Assembly (NCBI GenBank): GCA_036351255.1
Contig: JAZBOS010000042.1
Location: 1-33,301, forward strand
Length of the DNA stretch: 33,301 nucleotides
From: Bacteroides sp.
Lineage (GTDB): Bacteria; Bacteroidota; Bacteroidia; Bacteroidales; UBA7960
Direction of reading: 5' to 3'
Below, in pieces: positions 33,083 through 33,301 of this stretch. Both the position numbers and the translations under genes were made by a program. The notes below the pieces were generated by a model, which was not told where the DNA came from, did not search any database, and worked only from the letters and a program-made list of their open reading frames with translations. Positions within the stretch are counted from its first letter, which is position 1, and every line of letters starts with the position of its first letter.

Positions 33083-33108
33083 CAAAGGCGGGCCGAAGCC
33101 CGCCCTTG
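33083..33108 (-). terminator. Strong UUCG-loop hairpin between the LamG gene and GH144
   Basis: On the minus strand an 11-bp stem, GC-rich in its core with one G-U pair, closes on a UUCG tetraloop inside a C–G pair. It is followed by UUUGUUUAA. It lies 22 nt after the TAA of the LamG protein gene and 19 nt before the GH144 ATG at 33063. It looks like an intrinsic terminator. Because no promoter fits in the remaining 19 nt, it may work as a partial terminator that lowers expression of the downstream enzymes relative to the genes before it, or as an mRNA-stabilising hairpin. Confidence 0.72.
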
Positions 33109-33130
33109 CATTATTAACCAAAACCAACCC

Positions 33131-33301
33131 TTAGGGTTTTTCTGAATCATACATCAGTTGAATCTCAACTGGTGAGAGCACTTTATGGTAAATTCTTACA
33201 TCGTCAAGTTGCCCTTTAAAATGGTTGGCTCCAGGGAAGTCATAACCGCCCCAGGGTTCATTATCCCACATCGTACCGGCACGTGACTGAATAAAACCAA
33301 A
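33131..33301 (-). CDS. C-terminal end of a LamG/concanavalin A-like domain protein (5' part outside the window)
   Basis: The minus strand is open from the window edge to a TAA at 33131–33133, giving 56 residues. The end shows the typical LamG (Laminin_G_3-like) finish: a Trp/Gly-rich segment (MWDNEPWGGYDFPG), then HFKGQLDDVRIYHKVLSP and VEIQLMYDS. Bacteroidota glycan-utilisation loci often carry such domains in surface glycan-binding lipoproteins or in exported hydrolases placed after susC/susD homologues. That role here is inference because the rest of the gene is not visible. It precedes the hairpin and the GH144 gene on the same strand. Confidence 0.7.
   Translation of the reverse strand, partial: FGFIQSRAGTMWDNEPWGGYDFPGANHFKGQLDDVRIYHKVLSPVEIQLMYDSEKP

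Overview
The window comes from a member of the Bacteroidota, most likely class Bacteroidia (Bacteroidales/Marinilabiliales-like). Evidence: the DUF1599–folP–cdaA neighbourhood; a pRiA4-ORF3-like gene beside miaA; runs of lipoprotein and Sec-exported glycoside hydrolases (GH92, GH29, GH3, GH144); a LamG-type protein; few Shine-Dalgarno sites; and candidate TAnnTTTG promoter boxes. All 33.3 kb are densely coding. The longest gap is the 214 bp between the divergent genes at 6987 and 7202. I see no rRNA, tRNA, CRISPR array, insertion sequence or attachment site.

Region 1 (1–9.7 kb) is mainly housekeeping: a peptide-type ABC permease cut by the window edge, a DUF1599 protein, dihydropteroate synthase (folP), diadenylate cyclase (cdaA), miaA, a pRiA4-ORF3-like protein, a CCA-adding-enzyme-like protein with an HD domain, a threonylcarbamoyl-AMP synthase, an O-antigen ligase/polymerase-like membrane protein, and dapD.

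Region 2 (9.7–18.7 kb, all on the minus strand) is a run of exported carbohydrate-active enzymes: GH29 fucosidase, GH92 mannosidase (start codon overlapping the stop of a methyltransferase gene), GH18 lipoprotein, an alpha/beta-hydrolase esterase and a GH3 lipoprotein.

Region 3 (18.7–33.3 kb, minus strand) is the most interesting part. It reads as a locus for degrading beta-1,2-glucan. In transcription order it holds the end of a LamG protein, a strong UUCG-loop hairpin, a GH144 endo-beta-1,2-glucanase lipoprotein with two N-terminal Ig-like domains, a second and divergent GH144-like lipoprotein, a 1063-residue exported multidomain protein with an (alpha/alpha)6-type region that I cannot place in a family, a GPH-type sugar symporter with an unusual charged insertion, a cytoplasmic GH35-like enzyme resembling beta-1,2-glucosyltransferase, and a cytoplasmic GH94 enzyme of the size and type of 1,2-beta-oligoglucan phosphorylase. 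A probable terminator follows, and then the GH3.

Working model (inference): outer-surface or periplasmic GH144 enzymes cut beta-1,2-glucan. The 1063-residue protein and the GH3 trim the products in the periplasm. The GPH symporter carries sophoro-oligosaccharides into the cytoplasm. There GH94 phosphorolyses them to glucose-1-phosphate and the GH35-like enzyme handles sophorose. The least described parts are the 1063-residue protein, the second GH144-like protein (which lacks the usual acidic triad) and the insertion in the transporter.
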